This document shows positions 51,964 to 61,333 of a DNA stretch of 64,000 bases, piece after piece. Each line of letters begins with the position of its first letter. The first letter of the stretch is position 1. Under the pieces are notes generated by a model that made no database searches, was not told the origin of the DNA, and saw only the letters and a list, made by a program, of their open reading frames with translations. This stretch comes from Bacteroidota bacterium. Lineage in GTDB: Bacteria > Bacteroidota > Bacteroidia > Chitinophagales > Chitinophagaceae. The stretch is from the NCBI GenBank assembly GCA_023422835.1, contig JAFAGI010000007.1:186001-250000 (forward strand). Direction: 5' to 3'. Position numbers and translations under genes: made by a program.

Positions 51964-54333
51964 TTAATTTAAAGCTATCTCATCTACAAAAATATACGCA
52001 CGTTTGCCTTTGCCCGGATGCCAGCCTGGCATTGCTGATACAGGCTTCATGGTTACCTTAAAATATCTTGCGGTAACAGGTGAGAATTTCAGCGTGTGTG
52101 TAACTACTTCAGCCCAATGCGTTGTATGTTTATCCGTTATTTTTTCAGCGGCAACGCTTGTAAAGTTTTTGCCATCATTTGATGATTCTACTATTATTTC
52201 CGCAGCGTCAAATATCCACTCACCGGTTTCTACATAATTGCGTAAAGATGCTTCGGAAACCTGTGCAGGCTGTTGCATATCAATGAATGCAACCAGGTCC
52301 TGCGCGTGAAACCCGATCCAGCGGCCGGTTTTGTAATTTGTTTTATCTCCGTACAAGCCATCAACCAGCATAGTGGCGCCTGAATAACTGTATTGTAGGT
52401 CGGGTTTGGTAAGCAGGGTTACCGGCTTGAAGCTTGACTTTGACACTTTTACTTCCTGTGAGAATATCCTGCTATTACTCCCTGTTTTTCTTATAGCTAC
52501 TGCCTGTAAAGTTGCATTTTCTTTTATATGAAATGGTGCTGTGTATGCAGTAGAATTAACTGTAGGGTCTGAGCCATCAAGCGTATAGTACACAGGCGCG
52601 TTATCAATGGTGCTGAGGTTTACAGACAGTGCGCCATTTGTAGGGTCTGGTTGTAATACCGCCTGTACATCAAACACATGTGAAGCGTAGGTATATCCCA
52701 GGCGGTTGTAAACATCAATCAACCGGGGTAACCTGTGTAAAAAATTATCATAGTTTTTCTGTGAAGCATCCAGCCACTGGATTTCGCTCAAAGCTGCAAT
52801 CCGCGGCATGGTCATGTATTCCACATGCGAAGATGTTTTGATATATTCTGTCCAGAGATTAGCCTGCGGTCCTAAAATAAATTTTTTCTGTGCTGCTGTA
52901 AGCTGGTCGGGCTCGGGCTCAAAACTATACACCTGTTTCACCGGCACATAGCCGCCGATGCCCAACGGTTCCTTATTGGTGTCAGTGGTCTGGTAATAAT
53001 CAAAATACAAATGAGAAGTTGGCGTCATGATTACATTGTGGCCAAGCCTGGCAGCCTCTATACCACCGCCAATGCCGCGCCAGGACATCACTGTAGCATT
53101 TGGCGCCAGTTTGCCTTCTAGTATTTCGTCCCAACCTATGATGTTCCTGCCGTGCCTATTTAAAAACTTTTCCACACGTTCGGTTACATAGCTTTGCAGG
53201 TAAAACTCCTTTCCGTGTTTTTCATCACCCTTGATGCCCAGTTCTTTAATTTTTGCCTGGCAACGCGGGCATTTTTCCCAACGCACTTTAGGAGCTTCAT
53301 CTCCGCCGATGTGTATAAGTTTTGAAGGAAATAATGTTATCACTTCGGAAAGTACTCCTTCCAGGAAAGTAAACGTTTTTTCCTGTCCCGCACAAAGTAT
53401 ATCGTCAAACACGCCCCATTGTTTTTCTACTTCATAAGGGCCGCCTGTGCAACCAAGCTCAGGATATGCCGACATTGCCGCCAGCATATGACCCGGTAAA
53501 TCAATTTCAGGTATCACGGTTATGTGCCTGTCTGACGCATATTGTACAATATCTTTGATTTCCTGTTGAGTATAAAAGCCTCCGTGAGGCGTACCATCAA
53601 ATTTGCCTGAATTTTTACCTATGACAGTTTCGCTTCTTTTAGAACCAATCTCTGTAAGCTTAGGGTATTTTTTTATTTCTATACGCCAGCCCTGGTCGTC
53701 TGTAAGATGCCAGTGAAAAGTGTTGATGTTGTGCAAAGCGAGAATGTCAATATATCTTTTTATAAATGATGCAGGCTGGAAATGCCGGGCAATGTCGAGC
53801 ATCATTCCCCTGTATGCATACCTCGGATGATCTTTGATATCCACAGTTGGGAAAACAACATTTCCCTGAACCTGCGGTGTTGCTTTGCGCAAAGTCTGGA
53901 TGCCATAAAAAACTGCGGCCTCGCTTGCACCGTTGATTTGTATAGATTTGCTGTCAACATGCAGCTCATAGGCTTCTGTATTATTATCACGAAGGCTGTT
54001 GTTTAGCTCAATATATTTATCAGCAGGTTTTACAGTTGTTGTTGCAGGCTTGTAGCCAACCAACTGGTACAGGTACTCTGCGAGGAACTCAGCATTCTTC
54101 CTCATCTTTTCACTAGCTGTGGGGTATACTATCTTTACTGAAGATGACAATACAAAAGGCTCTCCGCTTGTTAATTTTGTGTGTTTGGGCAATGGCACCA
54201 CATCATAACTGGCTTTGTTAACTTCAATGGCAGCCTGAGAACCGGTGGTAACTGAATTTGTAGTCTTTTTACTCATTTCGCACGAAAACAAAAAAATCAA
54301 CATACATAGGAAAATAGAAGGAAAGTAGCGCAT
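51964..54333 (-). CDS. GH20 beta-N-acetylhexosaminidase lipoprotein
   Basis: 789 aa from the ATG at 54333, placed at a lipoprotein signal (FLCMLIFLFSC, Cys18); the open frame extends to 54540 but that part crosses the mqnC start and has no coding character. Domains: GH20b (about 42-165), GH20 barrel (about 170-510) with RGMMLDIARHF, HWHLTDDQGWRIEI and HIGGDEAPKVRW carrying Asp345-Glu346, then a chitobiase-like Ig domain and a C-terminal discoidin-like domain (GRWIGFHAQDLVAFIDM). It removes terminal GlcNAc or GalNAc from glycans or chitin fragments. Confidence 0.93.
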   Translation of the reverse strand: MRYFPSIFLCMLIFLFSCEMSKKTTNSVTTGSQAAIEVNKASYDVVPLPKHTKLTSGEPFVLSSSVKIVYPTASEKMRKNAEFLAEYLYQLVGYKPATTTVKPADKYIELNNSLRDNNTEAYELHVDSKSIQINGASEAAVFYGIQTLRKATPQVQGNVVFPTVDIKDHPRYAYRGMMLDIARHFQPASFIKRYIDILALHNINTFHWHLTDDQGWRIEIKKYPKLTEIGSKRSETVIGKNSGKFDGTPHGGFYTQQEIKDIVQYASDRHITVIPEIDLPGHMLAAMSAYPELGCTGGPYEVEKQWGVFDDILCAGQEKTFTFLEGVLSEVITLFPSKLIHIGGDEAPKVRWEKCPRCQAKIKELGIKGDEKHGKEFYLQSYVTERVEKFLNRHGRNIIGWDEILEGKLAPNATVMSWRGIGGGIEAARLGHNVIMTPTSHLYFDYYQTTDTNKEPLGIGGYVPVKQVYSFEPEPDQLTAAQKKFILGPQANLWTEYIKTSSHVEYMTMPRIAALSEIQWLDASQKNYDNFLHRLPRLIDVYNRLGYTYASHVFDVQAVLQPDPTNGALSVNLSTIDNAPVYYTLDGSDPTVNSTAYTAPFHIKENATLQAVAIRKTGSNSRIFSQEVKVSKSSFKPVTLLTKPDLQYSYSGATMLVDGLYGDKTNYKTGRWIGFHAQDLVAFIDMQQPAQVSEASLRNYVETGEWIFDAAEIIVESSNDGKNFTSVAAEKITDKHTTHWAEVVTHTLKFSPVTARYFKVTMKPVSAMPGWHPGKGKRAYIFVDEIALN

Positions 54334-54369
54334 TCTAAAGAAATTTTTAATGGTAAGAATATAAGGACA

Positions 54370-54377
54370 CAAATTTA
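54370..54377 (-). promoter_or_regulatory. -7 promoter box of the GH20 gene
   Basis: TAaaTTTG on the minus strand, 36 nt before the ATG at 54333. It lies within the longer open frame and so supports the later start. Confidence 0.42.
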
Positions 54378-54434
54378 TCTTTTTTTTCCAATAATGCTTA
54401 TAAATACATGCCTGAAAAAGTACACTAAATGATC

Positions 54435-54442
54435 TATCTTCG
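54435..54442 (+). promoter_or_regulatory. Possible -7 promoter box of mqnC
   Basis: TAtcTTcG (one mismatch to TAnnTTTG) ends 6 nt before the mqnC ATG. No -33 element seen. Confidence 0.35.
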
Positions 54443-54448
54443 CATAAT

Positions 54449-55600
54449 ATGCACCAGGAGATACAAACCGATACTGAACAGCTACAGGATCTATACACAA
54501 AAGCGCTGAACTTTGAATTCCTCAGCGTGGAAGAAGGCATGAAACTATTTCACCATGCACCTTTGAGCGAGTTGATGTATATAGCTGATGAATTGAGAAA
54601 AAAACAGGTCCCGCATGGTAAAGTCACCTGGCAGATAGACAGAAACCTCAACACAACCAATGTATGTGTAGCTAATTGCAAGTTCTGCAACTTCTTTCGC
54701 ATACCCGGTCATCCCGAAGCATACATCACGGATATGGATACCTATCGCGTCAAGATCGCCGAAACCATTCAATACGGCGGTGATCAGCTTTTATTACAAG
54801 GGGGACATCATCCCGAACTCGGGCTTGATTTTTATGTAAATACTTTTAAAGCGATCAAAGCAGAATTTCCTGACATCAGGTTGCACGCACTGGGACCGCC
54901 TGAAGTAGCACATATCTGCAAACTGGAAAAAGCAAGCCACCACGATGTGCTGAAGGCTTTGAAAGAAGCAGGAATGGACTCCCTACCAGGAGCCGGAGCA
55001 GAAATACTCATAGACCGGGTAAGGCGCCTGATAAGCAAAGGAAAATGTGGCGCCGATGAATGGCTTGCCATTATGCACGAAGCGCATAAACTGAATATAA
55101 CTACCAGCGCTACCATGATGTTTGGCCACGTAGAAACTATTGAAGAAAGATTTATTCACCTGGTAAAGATCAGGGATGTGCAAGCCATGAAACCCGCATC
55201 AGCAAAAGGCTTCCTTGCCTTTATACCATGGACCTTCCAGGATGTGGATACGTTGCTCACCAAGATCAGAGGCGTACAGAACCTTACCACTTCAGATGAA
55301 TATATCCGCATGATCGCACTTAGCCGAATCATGCTGCCCAATATAAAAAATATACAGGCCAGCTGGCTTACGGTGGGAAAACAAACAGCACAGATCTGCC
55401 TGCATGCCGGCGCCAATGATTTCGGCAGCATCATGATTGAAGAAAATGTAGTAAGCGCAGCAGGCGCGCCGCACAGGTTTACCTACAAAACCATACAGGA
55501 TGCCATTCGTGAAGCAGGATTTGTACCCCAACTGCGCAACCAGGAATATGAGTGGCGCGAAATTCCTGAAACCATACAGGAACAGGTTGTGAACTATTAA
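54449..55600 (+). CDS. mqnC: Cyclic dehypoxanthinyl futalosine synthase
   Basis: 383 aa radical SAM enzyme. Cys73, Cys77 and Cys80 in NVCVANCKFCNFF bind the 4Fe-4S cluster. Further MqnC-type blocks: GGDQLLLQGGHHPELGLDFY, LGPPEVAHICKLEK, MDSLPGAGAEILIDRVR, SATMMFGHVET and NDFGSIMIEENVVSAAGAPH. It cyclises dehypoxanthine futalosine in the futalosine route to menaquinone. No other mqn gene is nearby. It starts a run with DUF4254 (10 nt) and GT9. Confidence 0.93.
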   Translation: MHQEIQTDTEQLQDLYTKALNFEFLSVEEGMKLFHHAPLSELMYIADELRKKQVPHGKVTWQIDRNLNTTNVCVANCKFCNFFRIPGHPEAYITDMDTYRVKIAETIQYGGDQLLLQGGHHPELGLDFYVNTFKAIKAEFPDIRLHALGPPEVAHICKLEKASHHDVLKALKEAGMDSLPGAGAEILIDRVRRLISKGKCGADEWLAIMHEAHKLNITTSATMMFGHVETIEERFIHLVKIRDVQAMKPASAKGFLAFIPWTFQDVDTLLTKIRGVQNLTTSDEYIRMIALSRIMLPNIKNIQASWLTVGKQTAQICLHAGANDFGSIMIEENVVSAAGAPHRFTYKTIQDAIREAGFVPQLRNQEYEWREIPETIQEQVVNY

Positions 55601-55610
55601 ATAAATAAAA

Positions 55611-56210
55611 ATGATAAGCGAACTTTCGAACAAGGTCTTTGAAAAAGCCATTGCAGATTACCATGTACATGACAATATTGACCAGGTATGTAACAACCCC
55701 TATCCACAGGATTCACTGGAACACCTGCTGTACATTAAGAATTGGATCGACAATGCACAATGGCATATGGAAGACGTAGTACGCAATCCTGAAATTGAGG
55801 CAGCACAGGCCTTGTACTGGAAAAGAAGAATTGACGCTTCTAACCAGGAAAGAACAGATATGGTGGAATATATTGACAGCTATTTCCTGGATAAATACAA
55901 AAACATAGAGCCCAAAGCAAATGCAAAAATAAATACCGAAAGCCCTGCCTGGGCTATAGACCGATTGTCGATCTTAGCATTGAAGATATACCACATGCAG
56001 GAAGAAGTGCTGCGGGAAGACGCCGGTGAAGACCACATAAACAAATGCCGTGAAAAACTGAATGTATTGCTGGAACAGCGTAAAGATCTTTCGCAGAGCA
56101 TTGATGAACTGCTTTCTGATATTGAGCAAGGCAATAAGTACATGAAGGTGTACAAGCAAATGAAAATGTACAACGACCCCAGTCTTAACCCGGTTTTATA
56201 CAAAAAATAA
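55611..56210 (+). CDS. DUF4254 protein
   Basis: 199 aa, helical. Blocks KAIADYHVHDNIDQVCNNPY, EHLLYIKNWIDNAQWHMEDV, ALYWKRRIDASNQERTDMVE and DRLSILALKIYHMQEEVLRE fit DUF4254, a family of unknown function. No signal peptide or membrane helix. Its stop shares a base with the ATG of the GT9 gene, so the two are coupled, which hints at a role in glycan or LPS synthesis. Confidence 0.8.
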   Translation: MISELSNKVFEKAIADYHVHDNIDQVCNNPYPQDSLEHLLYIKNWIDNAQWHMEDVVRNPEIEAAQALYWKRRIDASNQERTDMVEYIDSYFLDKYKNIEPKANAKINTESPAWAIDRLSILALKIYHMQEEVLREDAGEDHINKCREKLNVLLEQRKDLSQSIDELLSDIEQGNKYMKVYKQMKMYNDPSLNPVLYKK

Positions 56211-57226
56211 TGCCTGCCAAGGAACGCATAATTGTGATACGTTTTTCTTCAATGGGCGACGTAGCTATGATTGCTCCCGTATTGGAGCAATTTTCCCGTC
56301 AATACCCGGCAGCCGAACTGGTAATAGTTACTCATAAAAAATTTGAAATATTTTTTGACCGTGTCCATAACAAGTCTTTTCATGCTTTTGACAAAAACAG
56401 GTACAAAGGTTTGTGGGGGCTTTACAGGTTTTACAGCGAGCTCAAAGAGCTGCAACCTACAGCTATAGCCGACTTGCACGACAGCCTCCGTAGCAGGATA
56501 CTTTGTTTTTTCTTTAACCTGCTGCCGATAAAAATAGCTTCTTTATACAAAGGCCGCAGCGAAAAAAAAGCTTTGACACGTAAAAACAACAAAGTCTTTA
56601 AGCAGCTGAAACCTACGCCCCAACGCTATGCAGATGTTCTTAACGCGCTTGGCTACGATTTTGACCTCAACAACCACACGGTAAGAACAACGCTTCCATT
56701 GACAGAAAAAATCATATCGCTCACCGGTGAAAAAAACATGGAATGGATCGGCGTATCCCCTTTTGCACAACATCCATGGAAAGTATATCCGCTGAATAAA
56801 ATGCAGGAAGTGATCACCCGCCTGAATCAACAAACGGGTAAAAGAATATTCATCTTCGGCGGCGGGCCTGAAGAAAAAAGGATTGCAGAAAAGTGGGCAT
56901 CAGCATTTACAAATGTGGTATCACTCATCGGCAAGCTATCACTGGAGGAAGAACTCAGCGTTATCTCCCACCTGGACAAGATGCTTACGATGGATTCGGC
57001 CGGAATGCATATGGCGTCTTTGTTTGGTATCCGCTGCATTTCCGTTTGGGGCGCCACCCATCCGTATGCCGGTTTCCTGGGCATAGGCCAGCTATATGAA
57101 GATTGTATGCAAATTGAGTTGCACTGCCGCCCCTGTTCTATCTATGGCAATAAACCATGCTGGCGCGGCGATTTCGCCTGCATGGAAGATCTGCCACCTG
57201 AAAAAATCGTTGCGGCATTACAGTAA
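56210..57226 (+). CDS. GT9-family (heptosyltransferase-like) glycosyltransferase
   Basis: 338 aa. RFSSMGDVAMIAPVLEQFSR at the start, ADLHDSLRSRILCFF, WIGVSPFAQHPWKVYPL, IFGGGPEEKRIAEKW and TMDSAGMHMASLFGIRCISV are typical of GT9 LPS-core transferases. A Cys-rich end (CRPCSIYGNKPCWRGDFAC) is seen in many members. It should add a heptose or related sugar to lipid A core from the cytoplasmic face. Confidence 0.9.
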   Translation: MPAKERIIVIRFSSMGDVAMIAPVLEQFSRQYPAAELVIVTHKKFEIFFDRVHNKSFHAFDKNRYKGLWGLYRFYSELKELQPTAIADLHDSLRSRILCFFFNLLPIKIASLYKGRSEKKALTRKNNKVFKQLKPTPQRYADVLNALGYDFDLNNHTVRTTLPLTEKIISLTGEKNMEWIGVSPFAQHPWKVYPLNKMQEVITRLNQQTGKRIFIFGGGPEEKRIAEKWASAFTNVVSLIGKLSLEEELSVISHLDKMLTMDSAGMHMASLFGIRCISVWGATHPYAGFLGIGQLYEDCMQIELHCRPCSIYGNKPCWRGDFACMEDLPPEKIVAALQ

Positions 57227-57343
57227 GTAGCAAGCATCACTGCACTGCATCTTATCCAATTCTTTTTGCGCTTCTTCACCGCCCCATACAGGAGAAAATG
57301 TATGGTCGGTTGTCACTTTCTTAGGCGAGATGGTTATTTCCTT
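57218..57343 (-). pseudogene. Possible remnant of a small gene
   Basis: An open frame of 41 codons without ATG, reading EITISPKKVTTDHTFSP then VWGGEEAQKELDKMQCSDAC before the stop. Composition looks coding and an AAAGGA sequence precedes it, but no good start exists except a GTG in the middle. It overlaps the end of the GT9 gene by 9 nt. It may be a decayed small gene or chance. Confidence 0.25.
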
Positions 57344-57383
57344 TTAGAAAAATTTTATGTATTGGACATAATAACTGCAATAA

Positions 57384-58679
57384 TTACCTGTTTGCTATCT
57401 TTTGTTTGTGTAAAGTGATGCCTAAAAAAATAAAGCCCAGCGAGAAGAAAACAGCCAGTGCAATGATAGAGCTGCGCATGGTGCCTGTAAGCTCCTGGAT
57501 AAAACCAAAGCTGAACATGCCTAATACAATAGCTATTTTTTCAGTAACATCATAGAAGCTGAAGAACGATGTAGTATCGCGAGTTTCAAGCATTATCTTA
57601 GAGTAAGTAGAACGGCTGAGCGACTGTATACCGCCCATTACCAAACCAACTGAAAATGCCAGTACATAAAACTGGTATTCTGTCACAGTAAAATAGGCGC
57701 CAATGCAAATCAGTATCCATGCACATACAACAATCATCAGCGTTTGAATGTTGCCTATAGCTTTAGACAACCGCGCCATAAGGAAGGCCCCCGCAATAGC
57801 CACCAATTGAATAGTAAGAATACTGATAATCAGTTTATCTGTAGACAACTGCATTTCCTGGCTTCCAAATAAGGTAGCTGCCAGCATCACGGTTTGTACG
57901 CCCATGCCGTAACAAAAAAATGCAGCAAGAAAATTTTTCAATACCGGCATTTTTTTTACCTGACTCCACACAATTTTTAATTCTGCAAATCCTTTGGTAA
58001 GCACATTTACATTTTTATCTTTCGGTATCGTAGACTGCCGCAACCGGCGAAACGGTATTTGGGCAAAGCCTATCCACCATAAGCCTACCAATAGAAAAGA
58101 AATGCGGGATGCCATGCCGCTGTCCATACCGAAAGGCAGGCCTATGACAAATATAAAGCATATCAACTGCAGAATAACGCTGCCCACATAGCCGTAAGCA
58201 AATCCCTTGGCGCTGATCTTGTCTCTTGCACGCATCGGCGCGATCTCCGGCAGGTAGGCATTGTAGAATACCAGGCCACCGCAAAAACCAATAGTTCCCA
58301 GGACAAACATCACAAGACCAAACGGTACCGTATCTTTCGTAAAAAAGAACAACATAGCACAGGCGCCGCCACCGATATACGTAAAAAACTTGAGGAAATT
58401 CTTTTTGTTGCCGCGGTAATCTGCAATGGAAGAAAGCACAGGTGAAAGGAAAGCTATTGCCAGGTATGCTACGGCAATTGCGTAATTGTACAAAGCAGCG
58501 CTTTTAAAAGTAATGCCAAAAACTTTTACTTTGTCTGCAAAGTGACCGCTCACATTGCTCGTGGTCATAGCTGTATAATAAACAGGAAAAATTGTAGAAG
58601 TGATTACCAGATTGTATGCGCTGTTAGCCCAGTCATACATAGCCCATCCATTGACAATCCTGTTTGATTCTTTAGACAT
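57384..58679 (-). CDS. UMF1/Atg22-like MFS transporter
   Basis: 431 aa, about 12 membrane helices. Starts NRIVNGWAMYDWANSAYNLV, a hallmark of the UMF1 group; also RDKISAKGFAYGYVGSVILQ and GLVMGGIQSLSRSTYSKIML. Substrate unknown, possibly amino acids or peptides. It follows uppP by 9 nt and is the last gene of the mlaE-uppP-MFS run. Confidence 0.88.
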   Translation of the reverse strand: MSKESNRIVNGWAMYDWANSAYNLVITSTIFPVYYTAMTTSNVSGHFADKVKVFGITFKSAALYNYAIAVAYLAIAFLSPVLSSIADYRGNKKNFLKFFTYIGGGACAMLFFFTKDTVPFGLVMFVLGTIGFCGGLVFYNAYLPEIAPMRARDKISAKGFAYGYVGSVILQLICFIFVIGLPFGMDSGMASRISFLLVGLWWIGFAQIPFRRLRQSTIPKDKNVNVLTKGFAELKIVWSQVKKMPVLKNFLAAFFCYGMGVQTVMLAATLFGSQEMQLSTDKLIISILTIQLVAIAGAFLMARLSKAIGNIQTLMIVVCAWILICIGAYFTVTEYQFYVLAFSVGLVMGGIQSLSRSTYSKIMLETRDTTSFFSFYDVTEKIAIVLGMFSFGFIQELTGTMRSSIIALAVFFSLGFIFLGITLHKQKIANR

Positions 58680-58688
58680 ACTGTAATA

Positions 58689-59489
58689 TTACATCATTTG
58701 CAATGATTGTCCACTCAATAGTAAAGCAAGTATTACCATGCCTACAATGATCCGGTAAACGCCAAATGCGCGGAAGCCATTTTTCGAAACAAATGTTATG
58801 AACGATTTTATGGCAACAATGGCAACAATGAAACCCACAACATTGCCTACGCCAAGCATCTGCCAGTCGTGCGGGGTAAGCTGCAAGGAGCTGTCTGTAA
58901 AATAATCGTACAATTTTTTGGAAGTAGCGCCAAACATGGTGGGCACCGCCAAAAAGAAAGAAAATTCGGCAGCAGCTTTTTTAGTAAGTTTTTGCTGCAG
59001 CCCGCCTATAATGCTGGCTGCGCTGCGGCTGACGCCGGGCACCATAGCGAGGCACTGCCAAATACCAATCTTGAAAGCGCTCTTGTAAGAGATATTGTCC
59101 GAATCGTCGTGGACAGGTGTTTTAAATATTTTTTCAATGAACAATAAAAAAATACCTCCTACAACCAGCATTACAGCTACAATTGCAACACTGCCCAGGA
59201 ACTTATCAATCTGCTTATTAAAAAGTATGCCGAGCACCACGGCAGGTATCACGGCGATGGCCAATTTGTAATAAAAATTCATGGACCTGAAAAAGCGGCG
59301 GAAGTAGAGCACCACAACCGACAAAATAGTACCAAGCTGAATAGACACATTAAATAATTGCACGAAAGGATCATTGGGATCAAGACCTAACAATGCGCTG
59401 CCGATGATTAAATGCCCCGTGGAAGAAACCGGTAAAAACTCTGTCAACCCCTCAATGATACCCAAAATAATTGCCTGAAATAAATCCAT
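58689..59489 (-). CDS. uppP: Undecaprenyl-diphosphatase
   Basis: 266 aa, about eight membrane helices. Motifs GLTEFLPVSSTGHLIIG and MVPGVSRSAASIIGG are the two catalytic sites of the BacA/UppP family. It turns undecaprenyl diphosphate into the monophosphate carrier for peptidoglycan and LPS, and gives bacitracin resistance when abundant. It follows mlaE by 12 nt. Confidence 0.96.
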   Translation of the reverse strand: MDLFQAIILGIIEGLTEFLPVSSTGHLIIGSALLGLDPNDPFVQLFNVSIQLGTILSVVVLYFRRFFRSMNFYYKLAIAVIPAVVLGILFNKQIDKFLGSVAIVAVMLVVGGIFLLFIEKIFKTPVHDDSDNISYKSAFKIGIWQCLAMVPGVSRSAASIIGGLQQKLTKKAAAEFSFFLAVPTMFGATSKKLYDYFTDSSLQLTPHDWQMLGVGNVVGFIVAIVAIKSFITFVSKNGFRAFGVYRIIVGMVILALLLSGQSLQMM

Positions 59490-59501
59490 AAAAATTTTAA
59501 A

Positions 59502-60260
59502 TTAAAGTAATACCGTAGCTATCACATAGTCGGCAATGAGAATAAGAATGGCGCTGGTAACGACCGCGCGGGTAGTAGCTTCGCCAATCTCCAGCGAACC
59601 TGAACCTCCCTTAATTTTATACCCGTAATAAGCCGATGCCGTGCTGATGATAAAAGCAAAAGTAAAAGCCTTGGTAAGTGCATACCACACGTTAAACATT
59701 TTAAATCCTATCTGCAAACCCATATCGTATATATCGCCCGAAACAATTCCTGACATGGTTGCTGCAATCCTGCCGCCTATAATACCTACAATGATCGAAA
59801 AAATAACCAGTATGGGAATAGCGAATAAGCTTGCCAGCACTTTGGGTGTAATCAGGTAAGATGCAGAGTTTACACCCATTATCTCTAAAGCATCTATTTG
59901 CTCTGAAACCCGCATATTTCCTATTTCTGAGGCTATTTTACTGCCGATAACGCCAGCCAGGATAATCGAAAGGATCGTAGGGGAAAGCTCCAGCAGGATG
60001 ATATCTCTTGCCACCTGCGATATACTGGTTAAGGGCACCAGGGGGCTCACCAGCTGGTAAGCGATCTGTACTACCGTTACTGCTCCGAGAAATATAGACA
60101 CTACCAGTACGATCGGAATGGTATTGATGCCCATGAAAGCTGCCTGATCAAAAAATTCTTTCAGGTATAATCTCAAATTCTCCGGCTTTGAAAAAAAAGC
60201 CGTTTTAAGCAGCAGGAGGTAATCCCCAATGGTTTTTATGAATGATTTTAAAACTTTCAA
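59502..60260 (-). CDS. mlaE: MlaE-family ABC transporter permease
   Basis: 252 aa, five or so helices. LREFFDQAAFMGINTIPIV region after LYLKEFF, ELSPTILSIILAGVIGSKIA, ISEQIDALEIMGVNSASYLI and ATTRAVVTSAILILIADYVI match MlaE. It is the inner-membrane permease for phospholipid transport between membranes. The start codon is TTG at 60260; no in-frame ATG is near. The ATPase (mlaF) and MCE protein (mlaD) that usually follow are absent here, and uppP comes instead. Confidence 0.9.
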   Translation of the reverse strand: MKVLKSFIKTIGDYLLLLKTAFFSKPENLRLYLKEFFDQAAFMGINTIPIVLVVSIFLGAVTVVQIAYQLVSPLVPLTSISQVARDIILLELSPTILSIILAGVIGSKIASEIGNMRVSEQIDALEIMGVNSASYLITPKVLASLFAIPILVIFSIIVGIIGGRIAATMSGIVSGDIYDMGLQIGFKMFNVWYALTKAFTFAFIISTASAYYGYKIKGGSGSLEIGEATTRAVVTSAILILIADYVIATVLL

Positions 60261-60385
60261 ACCGGATGCAAATTACATTTTAATTCTAAAAAGGCGCGCA
60301 GGCGCTACAAATATTATTTGAGAAAATGTTGCCGGCTTTATAAATAAAACTGTTTACAATTATTCACTGTAATGAACAACGTAAA

Positions 60386-60431
60386 CAGAAAAAATAAGGC
60401 GCTGCTTTTTAAACATAGAGAAAGCGGCGCC
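60386..60431 (-). terminator. Terminator of the accA-dapA operon
   Basis: GGCGCTGCTTT (60398-60408) pairs with AAAGCGGCGCC (60421-60431) with one wobble. On the minus strand the stem is followed by TTATTTTTT. It begins 8 nt after the dapA stop. Confidence 0.82.
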
Positions 60432-60439
60432 CAAATTAT

Positions 60440-61321
60440 TTATTTAGCCAAAAATGCTTTTATTTTCTCGTGTAATCCACTACTCACGGGTACTACAGGC
60501 AGGCGCAGGTTATTTTTCACTAGTCCTTTCTCGCTCATGAATGCTTTAATGCCGGCAGGGTTGTTTTCAGCAAACATCATATCGTAGGCATCTATCATTT
60601 GGTCATTCACCTGTTTAGCTCCTTTAAAGTCATTGTTGAGGCAATGGTTTACCAGGCTGCTCATTTCTTCCGGAAATGCGTTCCCGGCAACGCTGATTAC
60701 ACCATCCATTCCGAGCGCCATCTGTCCGATGATAAGATCATCATCTCCGCTGGTAACCAGGAAATCTTCCGGCACGCTTCTGAGAATTTCTGCTATTTGC
60801 CTGAAGTTACCTCCGGCTTCTTTAATGCCTCCTATATTGGGTACTTCATTCGCCAGGCGTATGGTAGTAGCTGCTTCCAGGTTTCGGCCTGTACGTGCTG
60901 TAACGTTGTACAACAATACAGGTTTTGGGGAATGCTCAGCTACCAGTTTGTAGTGCTGAAAAATTCCTTCTTGTGAAGGCTTGCTGTAGTAAGGCGATAC
61001 GCTTAAGATAGCTGTAGCTTTATCAAGCGGTAAATTTTTAAGGTCTTCCAGTACTGCACGCGTGTCGTTGCCGCCAACGCCGACAACCACGGGCACTCTG
61101 CCATTCACCTTATCGTAGGTGAAATTGATTATCTGTATTTTTTCCTCGTGTTGTATGGTAGGAGTCTCACCGGTTGTACCCAGCGTTACTAAGAAATCAA
61201 CACCGCCATCAATCAAGAAATCTATTACTTTATCCAATGAATCAAAATCGATGGAACCGTTATCATTGAAAGGGGTTACAACTGCAACGCCCGTACCTCT
61301 TAAAACTTTTCTAAGTGACAT
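60440..61321 (-). CDS. dapA: 4-hydroxy-tetrahydrodipicolinate synthase
   Basis: 293 aa TIM barrel. LGTTGETPTIQHEEK, VGVGGNDTRAV, VSPYYSKPSQEGIFQHY, LLYNVTARTGRNL with the catalytic Tyr, and IGGIKEAGGNFRQ with the Schiff-base Lys. It condenses pyruvate and aspartate semialdehyde, the first committed step to lysine and diaminopimelate. It follows accA by 12 nt. Confidence 0.96.
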   Translation of the reverse strand: MSLRKVLRGTGVAVVTPFNDNGSIDFDSLDKVIDFLIDGGVDFLVTLGTTGETPTIQHEEKIQIINFTYDKVNGRVPVVVGVGGNDTRAVLEDLKNLPLDKATAILSVSPYYSKPSQEGIFQHYKLVAEHSPKPVLLYNVTARTGRNLEAATTIRLANEVPNIGGIKEAGGNFRQIAEILRSVPEDFLVTSGDDDLIIGQMALGMDGVISVAGNAFPEEMSSLVNHCLNNDFKGAKQVNDQMIDAYDMMFAENNPAGIKAFMSEKGLVKNNLRLPVVPVSSGLHEKIKAFLAK

Positions 61322-61333
61322 TTATTTAAAAAT

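Noticed and set aside
54334-54540. N-terminal extension of the GH20 open frame
   Set aside because: It crosses the mqnC start, contains a -7 promoter box and is rich in Cys/Ser without domain character; the lipoprotein signal begins at 54333.
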